From Eublepharis macularius (taxonomy: Eukaryota > Chordata > Lepidosauria > Squamata > Eublepharidae), in assembly GCF_028583425.1 (NCBI RefSeq), contig NC_072791.1, positions 193,850,311 through 193,914,310 of the forward strand: DNA of 64,000 nucleotides, given 5' to 3'. Of this stretch, positions 27,776-42,636 are shown one piece after another. Within the stretch, counting starts at the first letter, position 1; each line of letters starts with the position of its first letter. The position numbers and the translations under genes are program-made. The notes below the pieces were generated by a model, which was not told where the DNA came from, searched no databases, and saw only the letters and a program-made list of their open reading frames with translations.

Positions 27776-30700
27776 CACCTCAAAAGGGGGGAGGGTGACC
27801 CAAAAAGGGCCTAAAAACTGAAAATGATCAGAAGATGTTGATAGCAGCTGAGTCTCTGTGAGAGGGAAGAAATAAAAAAAAAAGAATGGAGAATATTAGC
27901 CTGTTCAGGATCCTGCGAGCTTCTGAGGGGTTGAATTGCCAGACTGTCAGCTCCACAGTTCCTCACAGGGCCTCAGCTTGTCACTTACTATACCTGTAAA
28001 AAAACCTTGCCTTTTATTCATGTTACAGACCCTTCAATAGGGACTTTTAAAAATAAAAACTGGCTAGCTGCCACATGTGTAGTTGTAAACAGCCACAGTA
28101 TTTAGTAAACTGCCTGTCTCAGCTGAAAAGCACATCAAGAACTCCCCATTCCATTTAGGGCTTTGACTAAATAGGGCGAACCAATTTTAAAAATGAGATG
28201 TGTGGTAACTTAAGCATGGCAACATCTCCCAGTAAAGTGAGAATTATTCCCGACAGGGAAGAATAAGCCAAACGTGGCAGCCAACATTGCCCAGCCCCCA
28301 ATCACATTCATACATTTTTCACAAATTATGCTAATTATGTTAACTAAAATATGCAAATTAGCTGTGGCCCTCTACATTCCCCAAGGTGACCCTCCATACA
28401 GAATACCTGCATACAATGCAGTAAAGTATGTGAGATAGGTATATATTTTATTTGATGCAACTGATGAAATATTAAGGATAAAATAACCTTTTAAAATATA
28501 TTCTCCTTGTAAACAATTAGGTCTTTGTATTGTGTGCAACAAGCTCATTCTAAATAAAGAAGCTCACACTATTAGTTATTTGCATTAAACTAAAAAGGGT
28601 TTTCCCCCCATGCAGATAAGTATATTTTAGAATCACATATCTATAACAGAAAACTATCACAACTCCATATATGATTAATTAGTTTTAAATCCTATTTTGA
28701 TTCCCTTATCAATACCTGAAGTGGTATTTTCATACAACCTCTAAATTAAACTGGGGAAAGCAGATATAATTGACAATTTCTTAGTATCAATATTTATAGT
28801 CAGTGGAAAACAGTAAGTGAAAAGCATGTTGCCACTTAGTGGACGTTGCAGTTCTATGCAAAATTACCATGGAGAAATATATAACGATGAATTAAATTAA
28901 TCCTGCACAGGATTGCAGCAAATGTATACAATATTCCCTAAATGGAATATAGATACTTTCAACAATTTCTCCACAACTGTATTTAGTGCCTATTCTAACA
29001 GCAGTCAAAAATGCAACTGTCTACCACAAATGGGACAGAAGCAAGAGAAATAGAAGTTGATTGATTCCCCAGCAAGCTGGAAGATCTGAAGACTTGTGTC
29101 TGACATACAAGCAAGGAATAGGATGGGGGAGCTTTAAGTCCCTACGACACGTTGTCGTGGAATGCAAAAACAAGCACCTAATGCACTACTAAGTGTCATG
29201 AGAAGGTTTTTTTTAAAAAAACCTTCCAAACCTCCTAAGGTCATAAAGGTTGCTATTTCTACAGAATTAAGACTTAAATTTCTTCCCCAAATTAGCATGA
29301 TTACAGATATCACGCCCTACAAAAACCAAACTCCGTTCTAGGAAAATAGATTCCTGTATCAAGTCAAGCAGCTCAGATGTTTCCTCTACTATGCACAACC
29401 ATTGATTCCTCATTCCTATGAATGAACTAGTGTGCTGGCCTGAGTCCCATAGGATAGCATGCTAATCTGTGACAATGCAGAGAGCAAGATCAACTCATTG
29501 TGGCTAATTTAAATGTGCACAACTCCTACACAGATAACCAAATCTCAGAAGCAGTGTTGAAGCAAAACTAGGATGCTTGCGCAGTATTGTTCCAGCCCTT
29601 CTCACATCAGCAAGGTATGAAAGCAATTCAGATTCTAAAGTTGGCATTCCAGTTCTTATTTAAAAAAAAAACGGAAAGGCAGAAACAGAAGCCATGGGCT
29701 CAAGCCTCATGTCAGACCATACAGTATTCTGTGGGTAATAGCAAGCCAATTCACAAGGCCGACTCTCATCTCTTTGATCAAATCTGAAAACTTAAGGCAA
29801 AAGTGAGATGGCTCCCATACGGTTTTTAACAGGCTGAGGTCAATCTTGATGTGTAACATCTTACTTTATTTCTCTCAGATGAAACATTGTACTTGATCCA
29901 AAATACTTGCACTACAACACAAGCAACTATAGCAGCATGAAAAGCACCACTAGTCCTACCGGTTACCACTGTGAATAGCCCAACAGTAATCCAGTTTTAG
30001 CTTAAATTATCCAGTTACCACATTTAGAAATATAAATTGTCCATTCATATAGAGCACACTATTTTAAAAGCTTAAATACTCCTACTACCTTTTCTCTAAA
30101 ATAAACTTTATAAATTTCTTTCTTGCCCTGGGAATGTAAGATTTAGTTCTTATCTGTCTTGAGAAGGAAGGGGGCAGGGAATCTTCTTGCTTCCTTGAAG
30201 AAAAAGAGTTCAGTTACCATAACTAATGTCCATTACCAGTTTTAGAATTCTAATTGAGTTTAATACTGTTTCATGTTGCATCAAAGTACAAAATCAATAC
30301 CATTTGTCCAGCATACAGGAAAAATGGAATCTATAAACTGCTCTTATTGAGTAATTAAACACCTATTATTGTCATGGGTAGTGGGGAAAAAATGAATTTA
30401 GTAAGATAAATTTTCGCAAGAAAACACAGCCATGATTAATACCTCCCCGTATATTAAATAAAAAATGACTGCCTTCTGTACAGGACTGCTGGCAGAAGAA
30501 CAGGAATGAGAGAAGTAGTTGCCAGTACCACAATAACAGGCTAACCTTGAACTGAACTCCTTTCCTCAAGAAATTAAATGCTATAGCAGGACGTTAAATC
30601 CCTCCACTTACAGCTCATTTGTGCTCTATGTAACCTGCAGTTCCTGAAGAAAAAACTCATTATCTTCAAAAGGAGTATCCTTTTATAATTTCTTTACAAA

Positions 30701-33700
30701 TGTGCACATTGTTTCTCCCCAAAAAAGTATTTCATATTAGAAGGATAAGGGTATTAACAGCGTAAGCAAGCCAGGGCGTGAGAGAGAAAGAGGGAGGGAG
30801 GCTTCCAACATTAAGACACCCTTCCTGTTTCCTGGACATTCAAATACAGACAACACGGGGAGGGAGGAGATGCAAATGGGAGTTAAAGAAAATGTACCTT
30901 TACAGCAACATTTTAATCTGTCAGATTGATGTTAAAATGCCTAGATCTCCTCGTTGCTATGTGGCCGTATTCTGCACGCACACATACAGCCCTTCCCCCC
31001 CACATCTATCCTGACGGCTGCCTTCACGTTCCTATTTTTCTTTTCACTTTCAACAAGGCCCTAGGAACAACTATCAAGTACAAAAGATGAATCTAGGGAT
31101 GCGACACTCGTAAAGGGTAACCCTATTTCACAAGTGCGACGGAACCAAAAAAAAAAAGAGGGGGGAACTGGGGGTGGGGGGAGGAAAGGCCACTGAAGCA
31201 ATAACTGCTCACTGAATTACCATTAAATGGTAAGATTTATAATCCAATGTACAGTAAGTGCATATCTAATGGAGTTTGTCCTCTAAAGGAATATAAAGTA
31301 GATCTTCAAGCATACGGACATATACAGGCTAGGAATCACTCCTTACCCATTTTATTTGTAAAATTGTGAGGAGGGGGAGAAATCTGGCAGCCCAGCCACC
31401 TTTTTTCAATTTTATTTATATATGTTTTTTTAAAAAAACAACAACAAAGTTTACAATTCAGAGTCCAGTTAAATGTGCTTATGCCCCACTGAAATCAAAC
31501 TGAACTGGACGTTGGATTGCGCCCAAAGCTGCAAGAGTACATTAAGGGCATGATAAATGTGCCCTATAGGCACGAGCTTGTGTTTTCCCATTTCACAATC
31601 CAACACAGATTCATTCTTCATAAAGGGTAAACAGGAGGCTTCATCATGAGAAGTGAAAAATTTTCTCTCCTGCAGAAATCATTGATAAAATGAGATGCAA
31701 TGAATTCTGCTCTTCACGTATTGAAATTTAGCAGGAAGTATGACTGCCCCCCCTCCTCCGGCCTCCAACACATTCTGTTTTGGCAGAATACCACTAGGGT
31801 CATTTTTTATTCTATGAGCCTTAGTTATTCGTTAACATTCAAATAGCAGCAATACAGAGTGGCATTCAAATTCAAACATTAGGATTCTTTGTCAACAATA
31901 ATGGAGCACCTATTTTCTTTGTTCCCATTTTCAAACAGCAAAAAAAAAAAAGTTCACTTTGGACCCAGGCAGCACTGAGCAGTCTCCATTCATTTCAGTT
32001 GGGTTTGTATGATCTCCACTGAAGCTGCAGAGGAGCAGGGCCTGGTAGGCCAAGTCCTATCAAAACAACATCTTAGTTTGAGCAATTCCCACCTGGGTCT
32101 TTGGAACAATCCCAGTTGCTGAAACGCCTTAATATAAACATTCCCTAAAATGGTGTAAACATAAATTGGATAGTTGGGGTTTTTTTAAAGACCTTCACCA
32201 AACAAATCAGACAAAAGCAAAGTTGTGCATGTTCATTCTGCTGGTAAAAACAGGGTTCCCCCCCGCCCCTTTAAACAGCAGTGCTTTTCGACAGTATTCC
32301 CATTCAGAAATGAAAAAAGAAAATGGAATAAGAAACTAGTCAAACATACCCATGATCAGAATTATATTTTAGAAGATTACTGAACAGTGCCTGACTCTAC
32401 CTTCAAATCTTGCTGAAGAAAGTTCAGCAAAGGTGAAGCAGCGGAATTAGAAGGACAAGTGGCCATGTCATTCCAGCCTTTCAGAGCGCTGCCATATAAA
32501 AATGCCTAAACAAACAAGAGCTTTCTATACTGAAAGAATTTACACCTTTCATATTTTACAGTGTAAAATTACTACTACTACTATTATTATTGATACACTG
32601 GTAAAGACTGCAGCCTTTGCAAGCTATAGACAACACACAAAAGCCTGACCAGATTCCATGAATGAAGGGTTAAAAAAAAATAACCTCTCTACGCTACACT
32701 GATCCTCCAGATTTCCAGCGGCTGAGGAAGACCAGTTGACCACCTGATTATTTTGTTTCAGCATGGTGATAAAATTAATGGATTGTTTTGATTCATAGAA
32801 TACTTTCTAAACCTAACTGCAGGAAGCACCCAACTAGAATAAGGGGAGGGGAGAGATAATAAAGAACGAAGCAGAGGTTCAATGTAAAAGGAGCTAATTG
32901 CCAGGCGACTGTGGTTCTGCCAAGCAAAGAGGTGTTTCTGGCATTACATACCGTCATAAGCGCTAAGGCTTTCCCACCCTGCTATTGCTGCCTCACAACA
33001 AGCTGATTTACTAACAAAGTGGTCAGCCCGATACTTGCTCAGCGTCTCAGTAGGGTCCAATACCGGCTGTTTTCCTAGGCAGAGAATCTCAAGAACCATT
33101 TTCCAGTCCTATTACATGGCTCCTTATTACAGCAGCCTTAAACCTGCATGGCAGTGTACCAACATTTTCATCACTTTTTTTTTTTTAACAAAGCAAAAGA
33201 ACTGATAAGCTCTCAGGTACCCAGTATTTCGTAGTCGATGGCTGGCAGGCAGCCAGCCTAGTTTCTTTCACCACACAACTCTCTCGATGCCACAATGCAA
33301 AGGGGACAGGGGAGGAAGAATCTTATAGCCCCAATTCTAAGCATGTCTACTAAAAAATAATCCTACTCACAAGGAGGGAAAGGGGGAGGGCACTGGGAAT
33401 GGGGAACAGGCAAAATATTCCATAAGGGTGATTATAAAGCCAGCTAAAGAATCAATTTTAATATGTCCACATTTTTTTATGGGCCACAACTATGTTATGC
33501 CAGCATGAAAACATCTCTCCAAATACACAGAGTACATCATAAGGAACATGAAACAACGTATCTTTTTAATGCTGCTGCTTCATTGCAGTAAAATTAAGAG
33601 TTCACAACTTTGCAATTGCCTTGACTGAATTTAAACACTGAACTGTTCAAATGATGAGCCTAGAATGTACGAGCTTTTAAAAAGCGATTAAATAAATAAC

Positions 33701-34319
33701 ACAAATTCACTTAAATAGCATCTTGTGTGAATGAAAAATGAACATAGTAATCTAATTAATCCAAGAGGGGGAAAAGTCAATTATGTCATATCTGTGACTT
33801 GATTTTATGTATCTACAAATATTCTAAATCCCCTACAGGCATTCAAACATACAAAATAAAAGAATGGGCTTTTCACGGGAAGACAATGCTGATCAGAGAG
33901 TCTTTTCTTACAGGAAAAATTCAGCATCATTAAAAAGTTAGAATAAACCATAAATAGCAAGACTAGCTGTGGTAGTTGTGGCCCACTCCGTCATTCCCTG
34001 TAACTGGGCTTCCATTCATTGCATGCAGTAGCTTAGGGAACAAAAATACTACAAATACAAAGACAGAATGAAAGTATGCAATGAGAGTCATTTAAAAAAA
34101 AAAAAGGACAGTCATCTTCAGTGTTTTCTGCCACAAATCAAATGAAGACGCTCAGCCCATTTGAAAATTAGGAAAATAAATCTGGGGCTTCCAGTAAGCC
34201 TGCTGTATACACAATTTCTAACAAGGAAGGTGGAGAAAAACAGTGAGTTGGTGGGTTGGGAAGAAAATAAGGCAATGTACAACTAAGCTGGTGCAATGGC
34301 TCAGTACTCCAGTTCACCA
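27776..34319. other. Repeat-poor noncoding stretch
   Basis: No gene, transposon or SINE was recognised in this 6.5 kb. It is AT-rich and broken by many short homopolymers. Small items: a T/A hairpin GAAGGTTTTTTTTAAAAAAA near 29202-29226 and (CTA)n/(ATT)n near 32569-32591. Around 32850-33000 a compact non-repetitive block (GAGCTAATTGCCAGGCGACT) could be regulatory. Short frames show no domains. Confidence 0.5.
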
Positions 34320-36018
34320 GATCATTGACCCTCTGTATCTCTGAGTCATTAGCTGGAATCCCAGTCCTGCCTTGAGGAGTTGGGATTTGAACTCACACAC
34401 TGAAGTGGGAAGATTCGGGATCTTGAGCATGCCAGACAGAAGGGTCATTCTCAGTGATGAGGAGGACGGTTGCCCCCCTGGGGAGGAGAAAACCGGATGA
34501 GTGACTGTCGCACAATTCAAGCAATGGACATGCTGCTGACTCAGGAATGGACAGTGACAGGCGCCAATGCTTCAGGCCAGCTTGCTCCTACTGGGAGTTG
34601 TTCTAGGGCACTGGTGCTGACAGGTACATGCAAAAGTCAAGGGGAAATAATATACATATACATGGTGTGCATTTTACATCTCTATATATACACACACACC
34701 AAGAGAGGATACGCATATAACTGGGCATCCATGTGGATGCATATGCAAACAGAGCACTGTCCGCCTTCAGCATGTAACACAGTTTATGTTAAGCATCCAT
34801 TTGCAAACCGTAGCTTGCGCTCTGCACTTGCTTCGCGTTAAACATTTAAGTCTGACACACTGGTATACGTGCATATATTATGTGCACATGTAATTTGCAT
34901 ATGTGTAGTATCATGCATAAATGATGGCCAATTTAAAATGCCATTCTCTAATTTATATGCAAATTCTACCTCTGGTAAACTAAAAACATATTTTAAAAGC
35001 AGCTTCTAATGCTAACACATTATTCCCATGAATGATTCTTAGTAAACTACATATGCTGACTGCAGGGCTCTTTTTTATTATTAAATGATTTATTGGATAG
35101 AGAACGAACCCACTTAAACTACAGTGGTCCGTATGAATCAGTAAATTTTCATGTTTCTAATTAAAATGTAAACAGTGTAATGAAGACATCAAGTTTTTAG
35201 GCAAATGTCTCTGCCGGTGCCACTTGGGGTATGGTAATTACTGGAGCAGATCTATGGATGCTCCTGAATCCTCTACAAGTCCAGATTAAAAGCATTACTG
35301 CTAAACCTTGCCTTTTTCACAGGGGAATTATGCACTCCAACCGATTCCCAGTTTGCTTACAGATGCAAATATGCACTCCTCACTTTTAACTAGCAGACTG
35401 AGATGGAAGTTTACAAGCCTTAACCCTGCTAAAATGACAACACAATTTAAATTAAAAGTCAATTTCCAAAGTTAAACCTGATTGATACATTTGAATTCAC
35501 AGGACCATAAAAGAAAAAATACTTTTATGAAATCACCTCCACAAACACTCATCAGGAAATCAATCCACGAAGCTTATTATATACCAAAACACATCACTAA
35601 GGGGAGAGGGAATATACAATTGATACTATTTGAAGAAGAAAACTTAATGTTTTTCAAAGGGATCCTTCCACAACACTTCAAATATCAATATTTAGACTGT
35701 GATCCTGTACCCAGCAACACACGCACTAAAATCAATAGGGCTTACACACTGCTAGATGGGTGCAAGATGTGTTTCTGTTGACGGTGGTTAAAAATATGGT
35801 CTGTTTCCAAAAGGCAAAATGGGAACTGCATAGATACTGTCGGGTCTAACTCAGCAAAAAGTCTGAAATTTGTCAGAATTTATCCTGAAGCAAATGCCCT
35901 CTCCCATGTCCAGCCAACAAACACACGTCTTGCTTTCTCACAATTAACAGAACCTCACTACTGCAGAATCTCTGCTCTCCAACCCCCACCTCACTGAAGG
36001 AAGACAGATTCCCCCCCT

Positions 36019-36019
<1 letters not shown>
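34320..36019. other. Noncoding sequence
   Basis: No gene. The frame at 34470-34841 covers TATA/CACA-rich DNA and is chance. From about 35060 to 35480 the sequence is repeat-free with AT-rich words and could be regulatory, with no further evidence. Confidence 0.45.

Positions 36020-36052
<33 letters not shown>
36020..36052. repeat. (CA)n microsatellite
   Basis: About sixteen uninterrupted CA units, preceded by a C7 run. Confidence 0.97.
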
Positions 36053-36055
<3 letters not shown>

Positions 36056-39000
36056 ACACATTTTCTGCTAAGCACTTAAAAATAGTGACTTCTCCATTTT
36101 ATTAAAAAAAACACAGCCCTGTCCACAAGGTAAAGCTTCTTTTCTCACTGTACTGAACTGAGTTAAATCCACAACATCAAATGATCTAAAAATGCATGCT
36201 ATAGAAAAGATGGGAAAGAAGGGGGAAAAAATAACAGTACAACACTGTCAAATCTAAGGTCCATATCCTGGTTGATATAGCCAATTTTCTTGATATTATT
36301 GCGTTCATGCTAAACAACCATGTCTGCATTGCTAAATTGGGTTGAGGAGATAAGTGTAGTTAACAAATGTTGGGGGGAGGGGGTCTTTTTCAGCAGCCTC
36401 CCTTATTAAAGGAACATATTCTAACAAGTGCATATTCCCTGTCAGTATAATCTGAATTGAGATTTTGCCAAAGCACAAAGCACCGACTGCTTAAATGATA
36501 AATACAGCATACTAGATCACAACATACTCAGCTAATTTTTATTATTATTATTTGGTGCTTGAAATGTCTTTTTTTCTAGCAAAAGAAGATTCAATTAGAC
36601 ATACATACACACACAAAAAATCCCAGCCTACTGAAGGGCAGCATCTCATATGACAGAAGAGATGCTGAGTGTTTAAACAAAACTTCATTTTTATTTCATC
36701 CAGTGTTAAAAATAAAAATAAAAAATCTCTGGCATTTCGTTAGCGTATGTAGCTTAAAACAATGAGGGGCGGGGGGAAATCCTACACTTCTATCCATCTC
36801 CAAGACCAAATTATCAGGTGTTAATTTCTTTATTTAAAAAAAATACTCTAGATATTGGGAGTTCATTCAAGGTATTTCATTAGGAGCTTATTCGTTTAAA
36901 AAAGAAACGTTAAGTCATACCAAGCTTTAACCTTTCCTGAAATGTTGAACGGATGGTTTAAACGAGAAGATTAATAAAGAAAGGGATGTTCCAATTCCAG
37001 GCATGGCATGCTATGTATTTTTAAATTTGTCTATGCTAGATGCTGTCAGTCAGAACAAAAAACTGTCCAAGCAGACAATCTGAGTGTCTGAATGTTGATC
37101 ATGTTGGAAAGTAAAAGGGGGGGGGGGGAGTCAAGGATTCATGGTCCTTCATCTTTGCAGTAGAGCAAACACGTCTCTCAGTATAGCGACAGACAGCTGC
37201 TTCCACTTTCTAATGTGCCCTAACTTAGATCACTGAAAGAATTGTCAGCACTCAGAGAAACACACAAAGATAACACAGCCAGCTGCCATGAAGAAGGGGG
37301 GAGGGAGAAAAAAAACAGCACAGCTCAGAAGAAATGGGATTTGTTCCATTTGCATGATGCTAGCTCCCTTGGGCCCCTTTCTTTCAAATCCACAGCACAA
37401 AAGACAACACTTAACATATTTGCTTAAAGATGACAACCTCATGTTGATTTCATTTGGATGTAACAGTGTCAGGATTACAGATATGAGAATATATTATATC
37501 CGTAACGGAGACTGACAAATGTATCCATCAGTGGAGCTGTCTGATTCATCTGCTTATACAGTCATTATGCCATCCCAAGGGTTCCATCTAAGTAGTAACT
37601 TTGGAAGACTGAAGGTCTAATTTTATTACACCACATTTCAACCTACTAAACAATATTATTTCTAAAATAGATCATTTTTATTGGAAGTCTCCCTGATGAA
37701 AAATCCGGTAGACACCAGAGAATTTATGGACTGTGTGGGTCCTTCAAACTCAATATATTGCCAGTTTTAAGCAACTTTCTTTAGATTCAGTCAAATAGCA
37801 CTTTAAAAAACAAAATAAATATAGAATAAATAGATTAATTTTAACAGTATGCTCCAGTTCAGTGGAAAATGCAATGCTCACGATGTCCTAAAACATTACT
37901 TGGCCAGCTTAAATAAATATATATCCTGGAGTTTACATCATTATTGCACACACATGTCAATGATAGGGGGATAACTATGAATAATGACTGCCATCCCGTA
38001 TCTTTGTTCCTTTCTGCAGTAGGCTCTCTTATTTTAAGGAATTCTTTGGCCCATGTCTAAGACACACGAGCGATTTAAATCTTAAACAGGCAAGCTACTA
38101 GCCATTAGAAATACACTACACATATGAAAAGGGTGATACAGCTGACATGCACATGTCTCTTTAGTTCTCCTCTGTGTACAGTTTTATGGATCATCCCCAC
38201 GCCATTCTGATCAAATTAACCAATTAGGGAATGGTTTCACTCCATTTCCAAATGCATTACTTTGAATTGTTTATCGGGGCTTGCTCGGTCTCCTCCCCCC
38301 TCCCACTCCACCCCTTCCCACCACACAAAGTGACTAGGCATAATGAAATGCTGGCTGCATGTCTTTGTCCAGAGGAACTCTAAACTGCTTGTTGCTATTT
38401 GCTGGCACACAGAACTGCACCGTAATTCACTAGATTGGAGCCGTTTTGTAAAATAGAGTTAACTGCTGTACGTGGAATTTCAGCCCTGCAGATGGTTACC
38501 AATCATTATTTTCAATTTGTTTAGTTTCACGAAAGAAAGGGTGGGGGGAGGGGAGAGGGGGGAGCAAGAGCAAAATGTATGACAAGGTGGAAAAGGGTTA
38601 GCAACCTGGTTTGCGATCAAAGTGGCATTAAAATAATCGTGCATGGAGGCGAATCTCCTTTAAAAACATAGGAAGAGCTAATTATTTTTTTTAAAAAAAC
38701 ATACATACTGCCACATCCTTGCAGATTTTTAAAAAATAAAAATGTCTTTTTTGCTCAATGATTGCAATCACGAGATCAGTTCCCATACCCCTTTTTTTTG
38801 TTTGTTTTGAAAATGGGATCATAACATCTCTAAAAGCAGTCATCCTCTTGCCTGCTTGCTGCCGTTCAAACGGAAACCAGTGGCTCAGTTACCCAAATGG
38901 AAATGGGGAAAAAAGGCATTTGTGGACAAGAGCATATGGACAGAAACTGAGCTGCAAATATAACAGCAGGGCAAATAGTGGAGCTGAAAAACATCTGGGG

Positions 39001-40197
39001 CTGAAACTCAAAGGGGGGGGGGACTTATTTTGATAGTGGTCACTTATCTGCACAATTGATTTTCACACTTGCTGTTTCTATTCCATAGAATATTAAAATA
39101 TCTTCAAAAGAAATTCAGAACAGGAATGCTTCAGTAACGATGATTGTGTTTCGATCTCATTACAGAATAGGTAAAGGGGGGGGAGAGGCGGAACACCCTC
39201 TCTCTAACACTTCTTTAGAAAACAAATGAAGCATTTCTACTTCAAGGACAAACACTCAAAAGCATTTCTAAATTCCAACCAAAAGCACTATGCTACAAAA
39301 GGTGTGGCCACCAAGCTGCAATGTTTAAGAGCATCCTTTAAAGCACACTTTTCAGCAGTTCCATGATAAAATAGCTTTAGTTTTTGAAAAATCCTTTTTA
39401 ATGATGCTGTTCAAAAGGTATCAACAGAATTAATGCACTTTATCAGCATACATCTACTAGAGAGTCAATTCATTCGATTCTGGTGCCACATTATCACAGC
39501 TGCCATCAGAAATATTCAGACATGCCTTCCTCATAAACAGTATTAAGGGGACCACGAAGACCCTCTTGGTTCTAAAAGCCCCTGCCCTTCTTCACTGCAA
39601 GACAGCCTAAAAAAGAAAAGCTGTAAAAGCCATCTATTCAATAGGGTGGCTTAGAAAGATTAAGGGTTTGGGCTGTTAAGAAGGGGTTGTATATCCTGTC
39701 AATCATCCACTGGGTAGAAGCTTAATTTTCTCACTGGATTATATTTCTGGATTTATTTAGCAATTAAAATATGGCCAAGGCAAGATCACAAGAACTGCCT
39801 ATTGGATCAGAAGAAAGGTTTGTCGAGTGTAGCATTCTGGTCTCCACCAACTGGGTATTCCCAGCATGATCACAAAAGGCATAGCAGAGAGGGAGTCATC
39901 CCCCAATATTTGCCCCCAGCATATATTTCTTTAATATACCAATTTCATCCTTGGCTACCAGGGATCTAGAATAGGCCTGTTCTCTATGAATCTGTCCAAT
40001 CTTCTTCCTCTTCTAAACCATGTGGAGATCACAGCAATGAATGACATATATTAGGAACTAAGTAATAATTTCTTTGGTTCATGAATGTCACAAGAGCAAA
40101 TAAGGAAGTTGTGAGGCACAATCTTTGAATGAAGTGCAGTCATTAAGTGGCCGGACGTTTCTGACATTCTGGTTCTTCAGGTTGCAACCTGCAAAGT
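36053..40197. other. Repeat-poor noncoding stretch
   Basis: No gene or interspersed repeat was recognised in 4 kb. G runs occur at 37117-37128 (12), 39013-39022 (10) and near 39176-39183. The 91-codon frame at 38758-39033 crosses one of these and is not a gene. Around 38220-38480 a non-repetitive block could be regulatory. Confidence 0.5.
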
Positions 40198-40375
40198 AGG
40201 GTTGCTAGTTCCGGGTTGGAGAATTTGGGGGCGGAGCCCAGACATGGCATGGTTTGGAGAAGGGAGGGACTTCAGTGAGGCATAATGCCATCGAGTCCAC
40301 CCTTCAAAGCAGCCATTTTCTCCAGGGGATGTCTATGGTCTGGAGATCAGCTGTAATTCTGGAGATTGGCAACGC
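40198..40375 (-). mobile_element. AGGGTTGCCA-family MITE, minus copy
   Basis: Left end AGGGTTGCTAGTTCCGGGTT, then GGCATAATGCCATCGAGTCC, AAGCAGCCATTTTCTCC, GGTCTGGAGATCAGCTGTAA, ending GAGATTGGCAACGCT. It lies only about 40 bp from an inverted second copy. Confidence 0.8.
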
Positions 40376-40417
40376 TACTGCAAAGCCACGCCAACAGTGC
40401 CACCCTAAACAATTACA

Positions 40418-40606
40418 CCTAGGTTGGGGATTAGAGTTCTCCTGGAATTACACCTGATCTCTAAGCTGCAGTTCCCTTGGAGAAAGTGGCAGCTTTTGAA
40501 GGTGGACTATATGGCATTACATCCCTGTTGATCTCCCCTCCTAAAACTTCGCCCTTCCATTCCCCCAATCTCCAGGAACTTCTGACCCTAGAACTGGCAA
40601 CTATAG
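40418..40606 (+). mobile_element. AGGGTTGCCA-family MITE, plus copy
   Basis: Has TCCTGGAATTACACCTGATC, GTTCCCTTGGAGAAAGTGGC, ATATGGCATTACATCCC, AATCTCCAGGAACTTC and ends AGAACTGGCAACTATAG. With the copy at 40198 it makes a head-to-head inverted pair. Confidence 0.75.
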
Positions 40607-42636
40607 TCTCACCCTTCTAAACCCACCAACTTCACTGGGCTAACAAGGGTGTGTAACTGTTTAGAATGGCCCGGAACACCAGATTTAAAAAAAAAATAAA
40701 ACAGTTTGCCTGCTCCAGGCAGCAAGTGCCAAACGCCCTGACACAATAATCTCCCTCATATCTGTTCATTTACAAGTGGCATGTTTTCCAGTCCAGATAT
40801 TAACAATTTTATGAGAGACGCAAAGAATTGGGTATGTGAAGTATGCAGTCTTCAGTTCATAAGATCATACACTCATAAAACAGGTGGTAAGAAAATCTTC
40901 TCAGTCACAAGGGGTTTCTCAAATATGTTCAAGTTGGGGGGAGGTCCTCATAAACATCCCCTGATTTGGGTGGGGAGGGTCTCTCTCTAATAATCTGTTC
41001 CACAGCTGAGTGTGGAGAGACTCTTGCATTCAACTGTGCCCATGCACCCTTCTACTGTGTCCAAGGTCTATGGCAAGCATGGTGTTCCCTTTTGCTTGCT
41101 AGTCAGCAGTCAGTTCCTGCTCTTAGGTTCACCCAACAGAGATGGGTGTGTTCAACATCCATTTATTAGCAAGGAGATACATGGATGGGAGCAACTGGTT
41201 TCAGGACGAGGGAGCTCATGCAGTCTTCTATCTAACTTAGAAACAAAACTAAGGAACAGGAACTCCACCCCGGGACTCAGGGTACTTAAGTGGAATTCTC
41301 TTAATTCTTGTTTACCCAATTTCTCCCTGAAATCCAGGACCCCATTTCTATTCCTCTTTTTAGGCATTTGAGTCAGTTTTGAATCCATTCCTCTTCAATG
41401 AAGAGGAAGGTTCTGTTAGATCTCAAAGTAGTCATAAATTCACTTATTTATACTACGAACAATAGCAGAGTTGTTGTGAGAATAAAAATGGAAGAGAGGA
41501 GAATGATGAATCTGCCTTTGGGTGGACCCACACTGGGGCCAACACCCAGTCATTCTAGATATCTGAGAAGTGAACCCTGGAATCCAGCTTCCTCATATGG
41601 AACACTTTTGACATATCCAGACTGCTTATACCCTTTGTATGATATTACAGTGGCACATCCAGCAGAAATCTACGGGTAAGGCTTTCCCCACATCCATGGG
41701 TGAGGAAAGTGCCATCCACTGAATTCCTATTTGTTGGTGCACAATTTGTTGATACAGAAAAGAACATGCTTGAAAAGTGCCTGGAACAGAGAGATGCTCC
41801 AGAGCATCCGCAGAGTGTTCTCATTAAAAGCTCAGCCTGCAACTTTAGCTTACCTGCGCCCTCTCTTTACTCCTCCTGCTAGAGCCCCATTCTGTGGTGT
41901 GGGACATCAAAAAGAATGAAAGGACTGAAGTTACAAAGGGCTCATAGAGCACCACTGTGTGGAGTAAACAGAAACTACACTATCACATGGTTAAAAAAAA
42001 CCCCAAACCCTAAAAGATAAATTAATGAGAAATCAATCGCTATATCTAAAAACAATGATTTTGAAAAATGAAATTCTAACACCTTCCCTCTCCCATAAGA
42101 ACCCTGCTAAACCAATGCACATAATTATCGGGGGGGGGGGGGAGGACCAGACTGTTCCATGCTAACGCATACAATAAATACACCACAGTGATCTCTGACG
42201 CTCCTAATCCATTAGAACAACGATGTGGGATATACTCATTCCCTGAAAAGGGTTTTATATCTTGTTGGTGTAATTTAAACATCTGAACTTGTATTTTAAT
42301 TTTTATAAACCACACAATAATTAATCCTAAACTTGTTTTCTACTTTCTTTTGTTTTCAGGCTGTTCCATACTTTGGTTAGCCATGTTGTAATTTCAATAA
42401 ATGCACTTGGTGTACAGATATTCTATGTTATAATAACTTTAACGGGTCATAGGGAAGATGCCAGTAAATGTGTGATATCCCCATGAGTACAAGTGTAATT
42501 ATTAAAAGAAAAATTGAATTAGGGAAAGATACTTATATATGTAGCCAAAGTTTGGGGGAGGGGGGGTAATATTTGAAATTTGATTAAAGATTCTGTAATT
42601 TAATACATTTTTCACTTTTTAAATATTACCCTCGAT
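40607..42636. other. Noncoding sequence
   Basis: No gene. CACCCTTCTAAACCCACC followed by GGGCTAACAAGGGTGTGTAA at about 40610-40655 is a degenerate hairpin of the 26748 family. A G13 run lies at 42130-42142. The 119-codon frame at 41012-41371 and its neighbours have no domains and overlap open frames on the other strand. Confidence 0.45.
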
